6,308 nt of DNA, from NCBI GenBank assembly GCA_028873275.1, contig JAGWLJ010000093.1:1-6308 (forward strand), given 5' to 3'. The stretch's first letter is position 1. Each line of letters opens with the position of its first letter. Below are positions 4,828 to 6,308 of this stretch, piece by piece. The translations under genes were made by a program, and so were the position numbers. The notes beneath the pieces are model-generated. The model ran no database searches, was not told where the DNA came from, and saw nothing but the letters and a program-made list of their open reading frames with translations. Source of the DNA: Pseudomonadota bacterium (GTDB taxonomy: Bacteria; Pseudomonadota; Alphaproteobacteria; Rickettsiales; SXRF01).

Positions 4828-6120
4828 ATGCGATCCGCAGCCGTTTACAGCGGATTCAGACAGAGGATTGAGCATCGGGTGATCTACTGGCAGTTCTGGG
4901 CCTCATTCTGGGAAAGTTGGATTGACGCCGCCGGCGAAACATCCGCCGCCGAACTGCCCCCTCCTCCCGCCGGCTCCGCCATCTCCCCCGAAGAGAAATA
5001 CCATTACCTCACCGAATACGGCACGCAGATCCTTTGCCTCCTCGACGCCGCCAAAGGCTGCGCCTATCTTTCGCGCAATGTTGAATCCGTCACCGGCCTG
5101 GCGCCCGGGCAGCTTCTCGGCAAGGCGTTTTACGGCATCGTCCACGGCGATTTCCGCGACCGCCTCCAACAGGCCGTCGCCGAGCAGAAAGACGGAAAAC
5201 CGCAACTCCTGCGCTGCAAGCTGCAGCACGCCGACCGCAAATGGTACTGGTACCAGCTACGCATCCACCCGCGTGAAAACGGGCAGGACGGCCATGTCTG
5301 CATCCTCGACAACATCCATGAGAGCGTGCTGGCCCAGCAGACGCTGCAGAAAGCCAAGCTCGAAGCCGAGCTGGCCCTGCGCGCACGCTCGGAATTCCTG
5401 GCCAATATGAGCCATGAGCTGCGCACGCCGCTGAACGCCGTCATCGGCTTCTCGCAGCTGATCGAAAGCGAGATCTTCGGCCATCTCGGCAACGCGCAGT
5501 ACGTGGAATACATCCGCCATATCCGCGAAAGCGGGCACGACCTGCTGGCCAGCATCGAAGACCTGCTGGAGATCGCCAGCATCGACGCCGGCCGCGTCGT
5601 CCTCAAGCGCGAGGAAGTGCGCTTAAGCCAGCTTCTCAAGCACGTATCGGACACGCAGGCGCATCATGCCCTCACCGGCCATGTTACGCTGGAATCGCGG
5701 TTGGCCGCGCCCGACCTGCTGCTTTATGTCGACCGGCTGAAGCTGCAGCACATCCTCGGCCATCTGGTAGCCAATGCCATCCGCTTCAGCGGCGAGGGCG
5801 GCCATGTGACCTTGAGCGGCGGCCGCGCTGACAACGGCGAGCTGGAGCTGTGCGTGCATGACACCGGTGCCATGACCGACGAGCAGCTCACCGCCATCGT
5901 CACCGCCCTGCGCGAAGACCTCGGCTGGGCGGCGGACACCACGCGCAGCATCGGCCTCGGCCTGACGCTGACCCGGGAATTCGTGGCGCTGCACGGCGGT
6001 CAGGTCTCCATCGTCAGCAAGCCGGGCGACGGCACCACCGTGCGCATCCTCCTGCCGAAAAGTTGCATCGTCGGCGCCACCGCCACCGCCGCGCCCGATT
6101 ACCTCAGGCAGGTGGTCTGA
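4828..6120 (+). CDS. Soluble PAS-domain sensor histidine kinase
   Basis: 430 aa from the ATG at 4828. A Trp/Phe-rich N-terminal segment (YWQFWASFWESW) precedes a PAS domain (about 45-165; VTGLAPGQLLGKAFYGIVHG, then WYWYQLRIHP). A linker helix leads into the HisKA dimerisation domain with H-box MSHELRTPLN, phospho-acceptor His196. The ATPase domain has an N-box with Asn316 (ANAIRFS), a G1 region HDTGAMTDEQ (Asp345) and a G2 box GLGL (376-379). The usual DxGxG of G1 reads DTGAM, one glycine short. No transmembrane helix or receiver domain is present, so it probably senses a cytoplasmic signal and passes phosphate to a separate response regulator, which is not in the window. A TTG at 4798 would add ten residues. 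No ribosome binding site favours either start, and ATG is preferred by codon. Confidence 0.88.
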   Translation: MRSAAVYSGFRQRIEHRVIYWQFWASFWESWIDAAGETSAAELPPPPAGSAISPEEKYHYLTEYGTQILCLLDAAKGCAYLSRNVESVTGLAPGQLLGKAFYGIVHGDFRDRLQQAVAEQKDGKPQLLRCKLQHADRKWYWYQLRIHPRENGQDGHVCILDNIHESVLAQQTLQKAKLEAELALRARSEFLANMSHELRTPLNAVIGFSQLIESEIFGHLGNAQYVEYIRHIRESGHDLLASIEDLLEIASIDAGRVVLKREEVRLSQLLKHVSDTQAHHALTGHVTLESRLAAPDLLLYVDRLKLQHILGHLVANAIRFSGEGGHVTLSGGRADNGELELCVHDTGAMTDEQLTAIVTALREDLGWAADTTRSIGLGLTLTREFVALHGGQVSIVSKPGDGTTVRILLPKSCIVGATATAAPDYLRQVV

Positions 6121-6134
6121 GACTCCTCGCAGAA

Positions 6135-6163
6135 TTGATTCTTAACAAAGCTCCTCTTACCAT
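6135..6163 (+). promoter_or_regulatory. Candidate promoter before the COQ9-family gene
   Basis: TTGATT (6135-6140) and TACCAT (6158-6163) are separated by exactly 17 bp, each matching four of six consensus bases. The start point would fall at about 6170, next to the ATG at 6171. No Shine-Dalgarno sequence is visible in the 50-bp gap, which fits a leaderless transcript, but the match is modest. Confidence 0.3.
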
Positions 6164-6170
6164 AGATCCC

Positions 6171-6308
6171 ATGGATAAGGAAAAAGCCGCTGCCGACATC
6201 ATCGCCCATGCCCTGCCCCTGGCCGGGTTCGAGGGGTGGAACGCCATGACGCTGGGTAAAGCCGCCGCGGCGGCGGGGTATAAGAAAACCGACGCCATCC
6301 GCATCTTT
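6171..6308 (+). CDS. COQ9-family ubiquinone biosynthesis protein, N-terminal part (runs off the window)
   Basis: Only the first 46 codons are present. They begin MDKEKAAADIIAHALPLAGF and continue with the EGWNAMTLGKAAAAAGY stretch. The pattern of a first helix ending in a hydrophobic-FxGW turn and then an A-rich helix matches the N-terminus of alphaproteobacterial COQ9 proteins, which have a TetR-like helical fold. Family knowledge: COQ9 binds a lipid or ubiquinone intermediate and aids the COQ7 hydroxylase step in mitochondria; the bacterial homologues are presumed similar. The short length and fold also allow a TetR regulator N-terminus, but the GW turn favours COQ9. It follows the kinase gene by 50 nt. 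Confidence 0.72.
   Translation, partial: MDKEKAAADIIAHALPLAGFEGWNAMTLGKAAAAAGYKKTDAIRIF

Noticed and set aside
5130..5654. Minus-strand 174-codon open frame inside the histidine kinase gene
   Set aside because: Ser/Arg/Cys-rich antisense translation without recognisable domains, opposite a clear PAS-HisKA coding region.

Overview
The window is GC-rich, densely packed bacterial DNA and almost certainly from an alphaproteobacterium. Three gene products point there: an FzlA-type glutathione S-transferase homologue (an FtsZ-associated protein of alphaproteobacteria), a bacterial homologue of the mitochondrial complex I subunit NDUFA9, and the start of a COQ9-family protein. I cannot name the genus. 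No tRNA, rRNA, CRISPR array, transposase or phage gene is visible.

Layout. Positions 1-46 are a short stretch before the first gene with no clear signal. Positions 47-2198 hold a tightly coupled plus-strand operon: an NDUFA9-like atypical short-chain dehydrogenase, a small secreted six-cysteine protein of unknown family (4-nt start/stop overlap), and fzlA (1-nt overlap, strong ribosome binding site). A minus-strand inward-rectifier (Kir-type) potassium channel gene (3079-2195) converges on fzlA and overlaps its stop by 4 nt. The 187-bp divergent gap between the channel and queG is almost filled by two inverted copies of a roughly 75-bp REP-like hairpin element. Then come queG (3267-4418, epoxyqueuosine reductase) and grxC (4450-4707, glutaredoxin 3), followed by a 120-bp AT-richer gap, a soluble PAS-histidine kinase (4828-6120) and the first 46 codons of a COQ9-family gene (6171 to the window end).

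The genes are mostly housekeeping: respiratory chain and ubiquinone (NDUFA9-like, COQ9), cell division (FzlA), tRNA queuosine modification (QueG) and thiol redox (GrxC). From memory, fzlA and queG often lie near each other in alphaproteobacteria; here the potassium channel and the repeat pair separate them.

The most unusual feature is inside queG. A 118-bp long imperfect palindrome (3814-3931, terminal arms of 15 bp) lies in frame between the FTTL strand and the first iron-sulfur motif, and adds roughly 37 residues without breaking the reading frame. This resembles the protein-coding palindromic elements known from Rickettsia (RPEs), but its sequence is not one I recognise. The second notable feature is the inverted REP-like pair at 3097-3252. 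The two copies share their terminal hairpin and core, but their central stem arms differ in a compensatory way. Smaller points are hairpins that overlap the queG ribosome binding site and the grxC start codon, a heptamer tandem repeat across the queG stop, and possible leaderless starts for the last two genes.
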